Of a DNA stretch of 64,000 nucleotides, positions 22,336 through 32,867 are shown one piece after another. Within the stretch, counting starts at the first letter, position 1, and the number at the start of each line of letters is the position of its first letter. The DNA lies in NCBI GenBank assembly GCA_023974075.1, contig JAMFTG010000065.1:382501-446500 (forward strand), read 5' to 3'. A model generated the notes under the pieces. It was not told the origin of the DNA and searched no databases. It saw nothing but the letters and a program-made list of their open reading frames with translations. Origin of the DNA: Chaenocephalus aceratus (taxonomy: Eukaryota > Chordata > Actinopteri > Perciformes > Channichthyidae). Made by a program: the position numbers and the translations under genes.

Positions 22336-22795
22336 AAACACTAGATGGCTCATGGGAGATTTTCCAGCATAGCTGACCGGCCGCCATCTTGCTACAGTCA
22401 ACAGTTACTCTGATTCGCGTTATGGTAGCTGTTGTAAGGTGAGTGATCTGCACAAAAATACTCTTAACTCGCTGAAATCTTGACTGATTTACAAACGGTT
22501 TGGTTTATTATAACAGTTAGCATGGCTATGATACAGGATGCTTGGACATGTTGAAATTGCAGCTTTCTTTGGTATGTGGTTGTATTTATTAGCTGGCTAA
22601 TAACAAGAGGCTGTGAGTGAGATGTAGTATTACAAAGTTGACCCAGCAACTACACCAGTGGGAGAGGCAGCACTGCTCTTTCTTTTCAACATAACTTAAG
22701 TTACACATGATTTCTTCCAAGTGGTTTGGCTTGTTAAAAACATCTTTGCATTATGCAGGAATTTGCTGGCTTTGTGTTTACAGAAGTACCTGACT

Positions 22796-22853
22796 ATGCC
22801 GGACTTTTGTGCAGCCTACGGATGCTCCAATCGCCGCTGTCTGCAAACAAGAA
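22796..22853 (+). pseudogene. THAP domain first-exon fragment
   Basis: It reads MPDFCAAYGCSNRRCLQTRT, the canonical N-terminus of THAP C2CH zinc fingers (C-x4-C, residues 5 and 10, then an Asn/basic loop). The fragment ends at CCCGTGGGTGGG, where THAP genes often have an intron. The C-terminal Cys/His pair and AVPTIF-type motif are not found downstream. THAP domains are the DNA-binding heads of P-element-like and related transposases. Confidence 0.7.
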
Positions 22854-23111
22854 CCCGTGGGTGGGATCACCACATATGTTTATGTTTGCTCAGTCTAATA
22901 AACCCATAACATGGTTGTGAAAGAATACCAAAGCTGAGGCTGGACGATGATTGATTGTTGGTGTGTGCCATGTGTCACCGTGTGTCTTATTGGTTTTGTG
23001 TTATACTGTATTTATTGTGTGCAGCTGGTCCTTATCTCCAAGACACATTTAAAACAAATAACCTTGAAGCCCCATCTCCATCTCTCCCCACCTGCTCCTG
23101 CTTCCTACAAT

Positions 23112-23202
23112 GTATTATTATTATTATTAAGAAGAACAACTTGGTGTGGTGTGGAGGGGCCACACCACACCAAGTTGTTCTTCTTCTTAATAATAATAAT
23201 AC
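23112..23202. repeat. Near-perfect 42-bp hairpin with 5-nt loop
   Basis: The left arm ends AAGAACAACTTGGTGTGGTG then TGG. The loop is AGGGG. The right arm begins CCACACCACACCAAGTTG then TTCTTCTT. The only asymmetry is one extra CTT in the right arm. Both arms end in ATT/AAT triplets. Confidence 0.92.
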
Positions 23203-24096
23203 ATTTATGGGGGGCCGCCTTTCATAACACCCAAGGACACCTTACAGGGGCATAGGGGCAATATAGGGAACAATTTAAACAGTGGATTTTGTGATATCAG
23301 CCGGGGTGGACAAGACAAACCACACTGGACTACAGAAGGACACAAAGGACACATGGTACAGTTTATATATTCTTGGTCTTTTTCAATAAACATATTTCAA
23401 AGGTTCTGGATTGTTTACAAATCTAGAAACTAAATACAAAACTAGGTGATATGAAGATCTCATGTCAAAAATAATTGTGATAATTAGACAGAACTGGCCT
23501 GTCTGTGAGCACATTTTATGTTGGTTTGGTTCTTCTGATAAAGGTGTGAATATCTAAATAATATACCAACATATGCTATGTCATTAGTTGTATCCTGTTC
23601 TTCAAGCTAAGGCATTGCTAAACTCTTGGCTTACAGAGAGTGGTAACATGAGACCGATTTTTTTATATATAAATATAAATGTATTTTAATTTTTTTTAAA
23701 TATTAACAATATAATAAAATAAATGGAATATATACACCGGCAAATATTTAATATAAATACCTTGTGTGTGTAGGCTATAGCTATTGCTTTATCTGATTAA
23801 TGTTATTTTCATATGAAAGTCCATGATTATAAGTGCAGTAGTATCATAACTACATCTTTGATGTTTATAAAAAACCAAACCGTTTGAAAATTGGTTGAAA
23901 ATTGAGCAAGCTATGGTTATTTAAATAGTAAACCATAATGTTATGAATGAGAGAACTGCCTGTGGCAAGATGGCGGCCCAAAGTCATCTAGTGTTTATAT
24001 ATCTATGGTGGAGGTGTCCTGAGAGGAGGTCTGCACCGGAACTGTCCTGGAGTGGAGGTCTGCAGGCAGGCTCCCATGTTAAGAGCTGAATCAAGA

Positions 24097-24771
24097 GCGC
24101 GTTCACACTGCGGTACTTTCCCACAAAGGTTCATGCGAACTCTTTAGTTCTCTGAACTAAGTACAGATCGCGTTCACACCAGAAAAAGTCCCTGGGGGTG
24201 GATTAGGCAAATGAAGCCGCTGACGTCACTTCTTCTTCTTCTGCTTGGGTTTACTGGCAGGCCGCAAACCACTTCACGGCGTATACTGCCGCCCAAAGTT
24301 CCCGGCCGGAAGTCCCCGGAGTTGGGGAAGGCTCAGTCGAAGCTGCTGGGAGTCCCAGCAGCTTCGACTGAAGCCTTCCGAGTAAATCGCCCAGAACGCC
24401 GACACCTCCCATCTCCACCGCTCCCATGTTTTATTGTGTGTTGCCATTAGTTATTCTCTCTGCGTTTTCTGCTGGGCTATGCTAATGCTAATAATGCTAA
24501 TGCGAGGATAATAAAATGGCGGCTTCACAAAACTTTTTGGGAGTTTTACGGGGCGTGGTTTGCAATTCGCCCAGCCAATCAGGAATATAGCTCTTTTCTC
24601 AAAAAAACCTTTTACCCCCTCGAAAGTCCCTGCTAGAGAGCAGGGACTTTCGAGGGGGTAAAAAGGTTCGCATGAACTACTTTTAGTACCGGCTTTTTTG
24701 GTGTGAACGCGATCATCAACTAAGTTCGCATGAACCTTTGTGGGGGAAAAGTACCGCAGTGTGAACGCGGC
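24097..24771. mobile_element. MITE with ~100-bp TIRs and two internal hairpins
   Basis: The ends are CGCGTTCACACTGCGGTAC and GTACCGCAGTGTGAACGCG; outer and inner inverted blocks (AAGGTTCATGCGAACT / AGTTCGCATGAACCTT) are shared. Inside are hairpins at 24,330-24,377 (TCGAAGCTGCTGGGA / TCCCAGCAGCTTCGA) and 24,611-24,664 (CCCTCGAAAGTCCCTGCT / AGCAGGGACTTTCGAGGG). Confidence 0.85.
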
Positions 24772-24778
24772 TAAGAGA

Positions 24779-25307
24779 AGGGTCTAGCTGTGGCCGAGGC
24801 CAGTTCACGGCGGTACACGACACGCCCACCTGACACGACCCTACGGTGGCTGAGAAGGGTCTAGTGCGGCCGCGGACAGTGGAGGTGAACCAATCCCCCA
24901 GGAGTGCGCCGGAGTCTTGTGGCCCAAACGGCGATACTAACACTTCCTTTGTGGTCTCCACCTCGTGGATAATTTTTTTTAAACTAAATAAACTACCCAG
25001 TATGAACGTTCCCGGGTAGCAGTTCTCTTCCCTCCCTTCAATCTAACCATCCTTCCCCCCATCCTAACCCTAACCACTCCTACCTTTTACCTAATCCTAA
25101 TCTTCCTTCCTCCCTCCTAAACCCCAAAACCCTCCTACTGTAAGAAATTAAAATCAATGTTTATACACATGGCTGTATGATGTAAATCTCGTCAATCGCT
25201 TTTAACGGTGGTGCCTCTCAGCCACCGTAGTGTCGTGTCAGGTGGGCGTGTCGTGTACCATCGTGTACCGCCGTGTACTGGCCGCGGCCGCAGCTAGACC
25301 AGACAAG
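24779..25307. mobile_element. Inverted-repeat element with ~75-bp arms
   Basis: The left arm GGTCTAGCTGTGGCCG...ACGACACGCCCACCTGACAC is matched by the right arm GTGTCAGGTGGGCGTGTCGT...GCCGCAGCTAGACC. The middle (24,965-25,010) contains TAAACTACCCAGTATGAACG, also found at 17,368-17,385. 25,334-25,384 directly repeats 24,046-24,096. Confidence 0.7.
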
Positions 25308-25943
25308 AGTTATTTTATCTCTCCATTTATTTGAGAGTGGAGGTCTGCAGGCAGGCTCCCATGTTAAGAGCTGAATCAAGAGTTATTTTATCTCTCCATT
25401 TATTTGACTGACAGAGAGCGGGAAGATCGGAGGCGGGGCTTAAGAAAAACTGAACTGCGCATGCTCTGTGGGCCCACGTATACGGGTACTTTCTGAGGTT
25501 CATTTTATAAATCCAAGGTTGGTCCACATTGCTGCTACTTTATCATTAATAGTACTCGACGACACTCAATGGTAAGTAAGCCTAAGTAATGTTCTTTTCA
25601 CTCCTCTGTATTTGTATTATATTTACAACGGTTGTTGCTTTTATAATTTGCATTAGCAGGCAGCAGCTGGATGCTAACGTTAGCTGATTTAATGTCTAAC
25701 GTAGTTTTCCGTCCGTTGGTGGGTAACTAATTACATTTACCAACTGTTAATAACTATAATTTCTCAACTGCAATTGACAGGTTCAGTTACTTTTTATTTT
25801 CTCACTAGCCATGTTGAATTTGAACAGGTTGAAGTGCAGGTGGCGGTTTGTTTAAACTGGTTTAAACTGGTTTAAACCGGTGGTGGGAAGTTCTATATAC
25901 TGTCAACTACTCTGCGTTTCAAAATGTTCTGCATAATTATAGA

Positions 25944-26195
25944 TAGATAGATAGATTCAACTTATTGTCATTACACAGTACAGGTACCATGTAACGAAAC
26001 GGTTTCTCTGCATTTGACCCATCCTAGTGTTAGGAGCAGTGGGCTGCCATTATGTACGGCGCCCGGGGAGCAGTGTAGGGAACGGTGTCTTGCTCAGGGA
26101 CACCTCGGTAGCACTTGGTCTTTCCGGGATTTGAACAGGTGACCTTCCAGTTGCCAAGCCAAGTCCCTATGGACTTCGCCACCACCACCCCTATT
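25944..26195. mobile_element. Short interspersed repeat (fish GGCGCCCGGGGAGCAGT family)
   Basis: GATAGATAGATTCAACTTAT leads into TTGACCCATCCTAGTG, AGTGGGCTGCCATTATG, CGGCGCCCGGGGAGCAGTGT and CTTGCTCAGGGACACCTCGG, a module seen in many fish loci and in part near 57,200-57,290. The preceding 25,385-25,940 shows no gene. Confidence 0.65.
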
Positions 26196-26366
26196 TATAT
26201 ATGTGACATTTCTAGATAATATTGTTGCATCACGTAGCATTTTACTGTTGTAGACAATCAAAGTTGTTATTAACCTTTTGTACAATATTTCAATAATTTG
26301 ACTGTTGTGACATAAAGTATTAGTCCACTACTTTAATATTTAGAGATGCTTTCCGTTAAAAGTAGC

Positions 26367-26883
26367 TTAAATGGGACGTATCATGCAAAATGCACTTTTG
26401 TACGTCTTTTATACATGAATATGTGTCCCCGGTGTGTCAGGGAACTCACCGTGTCAGAAAACACAACCCTCTCTCATTTCCTCCGTACCCAAATCTCTAA
26501 AAACGGGGCTGCAATGGAGCTGATACAGATTTGAAATTGTTCTGACATCAGAAACGGGGAGCTCCGCCTATATGGGCAACTCTCCACCTATCAGGGGAAT
26601 GGGGGGTTGGGCCATTGCCGCTTGAAAGCACTGGAGACGATGTAGTACATATGCCAGGCCTGTAGGTGGCGCTGTAGTCTGCCACAAAAGCACCGAAGAA
26701 GACTTCTCACAGAATCAGCCCTTGCAAAAAACAGGGCTAAAAAAGAGCAAATAGAGCGAAATGAGGCATGGCTAAAATGCATGATCTGTTTAGTATTTGA
26801 AAAAAAAACTTCGCAGACATGTTTTATATTAGGTATGGCCCTACAATATATTATTCAAATATAGCATGATAGGTCCACTTTAA
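26367..26883. mobile_element. MITE, second copy of the 3' UTR family
   Basis: Starts TTAAATGGGACGTATCATGC and ends GCATGATAGGTCCACTTTAA, matching the element at 10,328-10,760 in termini and in the subterminal TATACATGAATATGTGTCCCC block. Confidence 0.78.
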
Positions 26884-26929
26884 GCATTTTCCGTATGTTT
26901 TTAAATGAAGATACAAATCAGTTTACCTG

Positions 26930-28001
26930 TTATCTTGAGCTTTCAGCTAGCAAGGACAATTATATAAATACATTTGAGGAAAATGTACTTTGTATAAAGC
27001 CGAACAAGTATTATAAATACTTAAATGCCCAATGTTTTCCCTTTTGGTTTGGTATTTTAACGTTATCTGCAGAGTCTTGAACACAAATACATCTTTTACC
27101 ATTCATCAGTCACATTTGGACTTTCTAACCAAGTTCATTTAAGGATAATATTTGTGCTCAGAATATTAATATTCATATGCGCTTTGCAGGTCTAAGCATT
27201 AACATGAGCACCCGGTCTAATGGTATTATATCAAATTGATCAAATGTTTAATAAGTTGAAGCTTCAACGTGCAAAAAGGAGGAACAGCTGATAGTGGTTT
27301 GTGTGGCTGAATCTGTACCGTCATTTCCCCCTACTGCTACCATGCAGAGAAAAACAAGTACACACCCGAGACAGAGCTTTGTTAGTCGTAAAAAGTTACA
27401 TATTTTTCAAAGATGGGAGTTAGTCATCGAGTATTGCAGGGGAAGTTATCAGTGATGTAAATCAAAGGAAGATAAAAGTTATTTACATAAATGAATACTT
27501 TATAATATTAGAGAATCATACACTGACCTGTGAGCTAGTGTTCATACTCCTCTGTTTATTCTCATACAAGGTGCACATCCTGTCAGGAAGGGAATAAAAC
27601 AACACGAAGGCTTAGCTATGGAGGATAATTTAACCAGGATTAAAGCCATTTTGAGAGAGTACGAAATATGTGTACCATAGTTAAAACAGTAGAAAATAAA
27701 AGACAGTCGAAATGCGTTTTTTTGATTCTTGAGTTGCTTGATCAGAAATTGTTAGTAAAACTCTTACCCGTGTAGGCCAAATATACTGCGAGTATCAGCA
27801 GTATCACATCCAAAGAGAGCCAAAGCAATTTTCAACACAGAGGCCCAATCTGCATGACAACTCTACAATTACATCTTTAACGCAATGTACATCAGGAGCA
27901 TACAGACCAAGTTCTGATAGTTAGAGATTTCTCCTGTCAGCGATTAAGTCTTTGATGTCAGAGTTGATTAAGTACTTAAGCTTTAAAATAAATAACACAC
28001 C
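26930..28001 (-). pseudogene. Receptor unit D, 3' portion
   Basis: This segment is collinear with 38,220-41,240 of unit C, minus unit C's two hAT insertions. Shared stretches include AATGTACTTTGTATAAAGCC, CCCAATGTTTTCCCTTTTGG and CTCCTCTGTTTATTCTCATA. It holds a decayed transmembrane exon at 27,768-27,849. It also holds a small exon-like block near 27,537-27,590 with donor AACACTAGCTCACAG|GTCAGTG (minus). It is cut at 28,002 by a hAT end. Confidence 0.7.
27768..27849 (-). pseudogene. Unit D transmembrane exon, 2-bp deletion
   Basis: It retains acceptor CATGCAG and donor GTAAGAG. Against the intact unit C exon (40,630-40,713) it has lost one GA of GAGAGAG, shifting frame after WASVLKIALAL. 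It no longer encodes a membrane span. Confidence 0.75.
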
Positions 28002-28037
28002 AGGGTTTCCCACACATAGACTTTACTTGGGCGGGAC

Positions 28038-29202
28038 TAGGGCTGTGCAATTTAATCGATCCTGCGATATATATCGATATTTAGTTTTCCGAGAAGTATC
28101 GATATTTCATCCGCGGGTATCGATACATTAAGTCTGATAACTGTGTTCGTTATACTCGCGTCCAGGAGAGAAGCTTTAAAAAGGAGACTAATTGAGTCTC
28201 TGAGAATATTCAAATGTATACTTTAATTAATAAAAAGCGCAATGTTAATGTTACAAGCCGAAGATGGTTCAGTCAGAAAAACAGCTGTGTTCTGGCTCTC
28301 GTGAGCGAAGAGAGCGAGCTCCACCTTTCCAGCTGTTAAATATCCTCTGCTGGCTCCTCCCTGTGGGCCGGTTGGCGCTGCTGGGGGCCGGCCCGCCACG
28401 TCGCCCAATGTCGTGTGTGCGCAGACAGGAGGATTCAGACAGGCACAGGAAAGAATAAAACACACCGGCCGCCTCATGCTTTCAGGACTACCATACAGGT
28501 AAACGCTGTAATCAATACGCCAAAAATACCTCACGGCTGGTATCATTTCCGGATGTTGTCTCATGCTACCCACGTCTGTAAACAAACGGATTCAAATAAC
28601 TGTACCTTCATTTAATATTCAGCAATAATAATATCTCGACGTCTATAGTTGTAGTGTTAAAGCTTAACAACTGGTTGTGACAAGAACTTCTGGTTTTTCA
28701 GTAAAAACAGCATTTAAACTGACGGTATGTTTATGGTACTTTATGCCATCAAAACATTGATTTTAATTTCTAACAAGTCCCATTCAAATCCCCCGTGTTC
28801 CACCACCTGCTGCACCTTTTCATTCTCCATTGTCCATTGTGATACTGCACTTTATGTACTTACGTTTCAAAGGCTTGTAGGCTACAGTTTGCACTGTTTC
28901 AATAAACGAAACTAATCTCTAATTATTCTAACTAATTCTCACCAGCATTTGCAAGCTGGAGACTCTCTGTCAGAGCCATATATTGTATAATTGATGCTTT
29001 CAGTTTTCAGTTGAATTAATTCATCCAAGTCACTGGAACACTCACAAGATGTCACCAAAATCACACTGTCCCTTTAAAATCTTTTCAGAAAATGATATAA
29101 GTGTATCGAATTATATCGTTGGCTGAATATCGTGATATATATCGTATCGTTGGCTGAATATCGTGTATCGTATCGTGAGATTAGTGTATTGCTACAGCCC
29201 TA
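28038..29202. mobile_element. Non-autonomous hAT element (1,165 bp)
   Basis: The ends are TAGGGCTGTGCAAT and ATTGCTACAGCCCTA, with flanking duplications GGCGGGAC (28,030-28,037) and GGCCGGAC (29,203-29,210), 7/8. Subterminal ATATCGATA/ATATCGTGATATATATCG repeats mark a common fish family. No coding frame. Confidence 0.9.
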
Positions 29203-29297
29203 GGCCGGACGCCCAGGTATATTAACGGCCGCCAAAGTATATTTCGCGACCCATTTTTTCTTTGTATCCGTCCGCGAGCACGACGCCATCTGTGATC

Positions 29298-29632
29298 GAT
29301 TAACTAGTGGACACTCCCTGGCTCTACGCCTCCTGTACCTGTTCACTCTGCGACTGATTAACTAGTGGACACTCCCTGGCTCTACGCCTCCTGTACCTGT
29401 TCACTATGCGACTGATTAACTAGTGGATGATCCCTGGCTCTACGCCTCCTGTACCTGTTCACTCTGCGACTGATTAACTAGTGGACACTCCCTGGCTCTA
29501 CGCCTCCTGTACCTGTTCACTATGCGACTGATTAACTAGTGGATGATCCCTGGCTCTACGCCTCCTGTACCTGTTCACTCTGCGACTGATTAACTAGTGG
29601 ATGATCCCTCGCTCTACGCCTCCTGTTCGCTC
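29298..29632. repeat. 58-bp tandem repeat, six copies
   Basis: The unit starts GATTAACTAGTGGACACTCC and continues CTGGCTCTACGCCTCCTGTA. Copies start at 29,298, 29,356, 29,414, 29,472, 29,530 and 29,588. Variants ACACTC and ATGATC alternate, so units were amplified in pairs. Confidence 0.93.
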
Positions 29633-29952
29633 TGCTATCGCATGAAGGAAAGCGAGAAACAGAGAAGACGACGTTAACTTAGAAGACGTGGACACTTACA
29701 AGGTAAAGCAACTTTTTTTCCTTATTGTGTTGTTGTTTTCTGACTTTGGTAGGAGCTTCAAATTATATGAAAGAAAGTGAAAACTAAGGGTGTATTTAAC
29801 GTAGACAGGCCAACTTTGCTGCGTGCAAGTTACGCATGGTAAATTAAATATAAAAAAGATTATAATTAGTTTTCTCTTCGGGCTATGCCAGTTAGAAAGA
29901 CACAGATTAACTTTAGCTAAGGTTAGACTGTTCATTTGCACTTACTCCTCAG

Positions 29953-32269
29953 ATATGAGTAAAGAATATTTTAAGAGAATACGGCGTGAGGATGAGGACG
30001 AGAGGAGAGGAGGGGAGACCACAGGTAACTTAGCCAATGTTAGCATTTGGCTTGCAATGGCAATAATAAATGCATGCTGAATGCTGACTGGCTCAAAATG
30101 CCACAGTTCAAGAAGTGGCTCTACCCAGCATGGTATGAATGGCATTTGCAAGGTCATATTTGTAATAAAACTTACTTTTTGTAAGAATTAACACATTCTT
30201 TTAAGGAATGTTTTTTTCCGAGTATACAGGCAACACAAGCCTCCAGTAAAGAAAGGCCCTTAAAACGGGCTTTCATAGAAGTTTCTTGTTTTCTGCAAGG
30301 ACTACCTGGAGTGCCACATCTCAGAGCCTCATCAATATAGTGTAAAGAACCAGGTCTCACTTGCATCAGGTATATCATGTTTTAATGTATAGCTCATTGC
30401 TGCAACCTATTAACCATGTTTGGCTCATATAATGAATGATGTCTTTGCTCTTGGTCGAGGCTACTCAGCGATGCAGGCGTTTGAGCCCACAGTGATTATG
30501 GAGCATGAGGCCGTCATAGGTGGATTCAAATGCCTTTACTGGCTAGTAAAGAACGAGATTGCTCACCACACCAACTATCCTAAGCTGTGAAGTCTAGCTC
30601 AGCTTTTGGGTTGTGATTACTTTGAAAAGCTGAAGGTAAACTTAGTACAAATGGATGCTTGTGAAACTAAGAACTTTAACCAGCTAAATGTTAAATGATC
30701 TCCTATTCTCAGTCGGATCAAAGAAACAATTACCAATCACACAGAATAGTGGATGAAATGCTGGAGATCCTTGCACAGATAGTAGAGTTGCCTATTTTGG
30801 AAGAGATAAGGTCATCTCAAGCAATCAGCCTAGAGCTTGATGAAACGACGGATGTATCTGTAAGTCGCCAGCTGGATTTACATGTTAGGTGGGGTATTTT
30901 TAAAGGAATTATGTGCATTTAAATAAAGATGTTGGCCCAGTTAAAACTTATTAATATGTGTGAAAACCTATTAATTTTATTTTGGACACCTGGATAAAGA
31001 GGGCTGTGTTTTTAACAACTTCCTTGACCTGGTAACTCTGGAAAATGGGAAAGCTGAGAGAGTCAAGAGTGTACTACAAAAAAAGGAGCTCCCGGTAGAC
31101 AGGCTCTACGGACTCGGGACAGACGGTGCAGCGGTGATGACGGGTATGGAGTTTATTGTTAAATCTAATGGATTGTGTGAAATTTGTATTGTCAGCTGTT
31201 ATTAAAGGAAACAAAATGACACCCTCAACACTAAATGTACTTCTTAAACCTAGGCCGTCTGAATGGAGTGGCAAAGCAGCTCCCAACAGTTTTCCAAAGC
31301 CTGTTTCTGTAGCGTGTGCTGCTCACAGACTAGCACTGGCATGCAAAGATGCCTCAAATGCTGTCGGATATATGGCACACTTCAGGAACCACCTGCAGGT
31401 ACTGCACGTATTATTCAGAAATAGTGTACTCTTGGTCTGAACAACTTGAAAGTTAAGGTGTGTTTTCATCAATTTTCATAAGACTATTTTGGTGTCATAT
31501 TATACCTACCAGTGTTTCTACTTGTTTGTTAGCAGGTGAAAGATACAAGGTGGCTGCCCTCTACCTTCAGGCAGATGTGCTGCCCCACATAGCAATGCTG
31601 TCCAAGGTGTTTCAGAGAGCTGATGTGAACTTTCTCCACATAAAGGAGCAGGTATATTACAAAGAAATGCATTTGATGCTCCCAGATGCCACAGTTATTC
31701 AATTATAACCTCGTACAAGCAGCATGTTCTCGTAGGATCATTTAAGGTTGGTAAATGACCTGAATTAATATGAACTGAATTGATTTCTGTCTCATCTGTC
31801 TTGACGGTTAGAATTGCTTGTTTTGACATCTATAAATGTTTCAATTATACTGTATGCTCGGTTGCCCTGCCTTGGCTAATCTCTGAAGGACAAGACACAA
31901 GCTGAGATCATGCAGCTCCTGGCCAGTGAGAAGGACGAATGGGCAGAAATATACCCAAACCTCTGCCTGCTATCTTCAGCGGGGCTGGTCATCCAGTGTA
32001 AACTGTGAGAGGGATTTCTCAACGATGAACAGGGTAAGTATTTTGCATGTAATCTCTGTATAGTTCAAATAAAGCCAACTGTCTGTTTTTCAGGTGAAAA
32101 CTGACCTAAGAAACCGACTGAAAGGGGAGCACCTTGCTGCATATCTGCGGATATCAGTTAATGGACCAGCATCCGAGCGTTCCAATACGCACAGGCGATG
32201 GAGCTGTTCTTCAACAAACCCAGACGGATGAAGTGCTCTGACAAACAGGGCCATCTTTGTGCACACTGA
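29953..32269 (+). pseudogene. hAT transposase-derived gene (ZNF862-like family), multi-exon, broken
   Basis: hAT transposases combine an RNase H-like core with a C-terminal dimerisation region. Exon-like blocks with GT-AG borders are 29,953-30,024 (MSKEYFKRIRREDEDERRG), to 30,635 (LGCDYFEKLK), 30,713-30,859 (SLELDETTDVS), to 31,143 (LYGLGTDGAAVMT), 31,254-31,398 (VACAAHRLALACKDASNAVG), 31,536-31,651 (YLQADVLPHIAMLSKVFQ), 31,889-32,033 (NCERDFSTMNR) and 32,094-32,269 (LRNRLKGEHLAAYLRIS). Breaks: CGA-to-TGA stop near 30,588, a lost base near 31,295, an internal deletion joining KDTRW to AALYLQ in the 31,536 exon, and shifts in the last exons. The DET, TDGA and CERDFS motifs place it with hAT proteins resembling fish ZNF862-like genes. 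Inactive as read. Confidence 0.8.
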
Positions 32270-32301
32270 ATATTGCCATAAACGAATGAAAAGTCAATAA
32301 A

Positions 32302-32867
32302 TACAAATGTTGTTAAAGCTCACACGTTTTTGTTGTTTGTCACATGTTGTTGCACAACACAAAGCCATCCACCGCTGCCCCCGCAAGGATAGTTCATTAG
32401 TGTAACACAAATTACATTAATCAATTCACTTATTAAATGTATTTAAGATGGAGCCAACCAACCAAACCAAAAAAAATGCAAAGAGTAATTAAAGTGCATG
32501 AGGTAACCGTATAGGGGAGACGCAGGGCCTGTTTGTGCCACATATTTATTGGATAGAAAACCTACCCACAATCAAATTGAGTTTATCCAATGAGTTATTT
32601 TTGAGTGTGTGACAACCACACCTATAGTCATCACACATCTTTAATAGAAGCTGTTGTTTTGGGTCATTGGTTTCTGCTCCACCTCAGTCTGTCCCTCTGT
32701 TTACTGTTGTCACCGCTCTCACTGTTGTAGTGATACTAGTGAACTCTGTTCTCCGTCTCATCAATCATGGACACCTTAAGCTTTGGCAATATGGTTTGTC
32801 ATTAGGGTCATGCCAATAAAGCTATTTAAATTGAATTGAAGTCTAATGCTAGTCTATTGACTTTTTT
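32302..32867. other. No feature recognised
   Basis: AT-rich DNA between the hAT gene and receptor unit D remnants. TAACACAA at 32,402 could be the far target duplication of the element starting at 28,002 (TAACACAC on the left), but no terminal inverted repeat precedes it. Confidence 0.4.

Larger units (their letters stand above)
18360..22338. mobile_element. About 4-kb DNA transposon with ~195-bp TIRs and a SWIM-YqaJ gene
   Basis: The left end (18,363-18,562) and right end (22,128-22,335) are inverted copies. Shared blocks are TATAGAGAGGCGAAGTC, CCATGGGACCCCGGAAGCG, TCTTTTGATCCCGTTTGAAT, ATATGATGTTTGTCAAT and GTCGTAAAACTGT. The long TIRs enclose one recognisable gene (19,480-20,229, plus strand) and AT-rich DNA. 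A possible exon 1 with donor TTG|GTGAGT lies at 18,785-18,791. The target duplication could not be set because the right end abuts another element sharing TATATA. I do not recognise this as a named superfamily. Confidence 0.75.
22330..24003. mobile_element. THAP-exon DNA element (1.7 kb)
   Basis: The left end TATATAAACACTAGATGG with CCGCCATCTTGCTACAG at about 22,380 is mirrored by CTGTGGCAAGATGGCGG and CATCTAGTGTTTATATA at 23,955-24,001. The interior carries the start of a THAP-domain gene (22,796) and a perfect-looking hairpin at 23,112-23,202. It is too short for a transposase, so non-autonomous. Confidence 0.7.
28002..32302 (+). mobile_element. hAT-type element with multi-exon transposase gene (right end unclear)
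   Basis: A hAT-like left end CAGGGTTTCCCACACATAG begins at 28,002 and interrupts receptor unit D after TAACACAC. The segment holds a later 1.16-kb hAT insertion, a 58-bp subterminal tandem repeat and a decayed transposase gene on the plus strand, ending at AATAAA (32,296-32,301). No matching right TIR was found, so the 3' end may be lost. Confidence 0.55.

Noticed and set aside
28223..28585. Open frames on both strands at 28.2-28.6 kb
   Set aside because: They lie inside a non-autonomous hAT element with no transposase similarity.
32402..32409. TAACACAA as the right target duplication of the hAT element starting at 28,002
   Set aside because: No inverted terminal repeat precedes it, so the match to TAACACAC may be chance.
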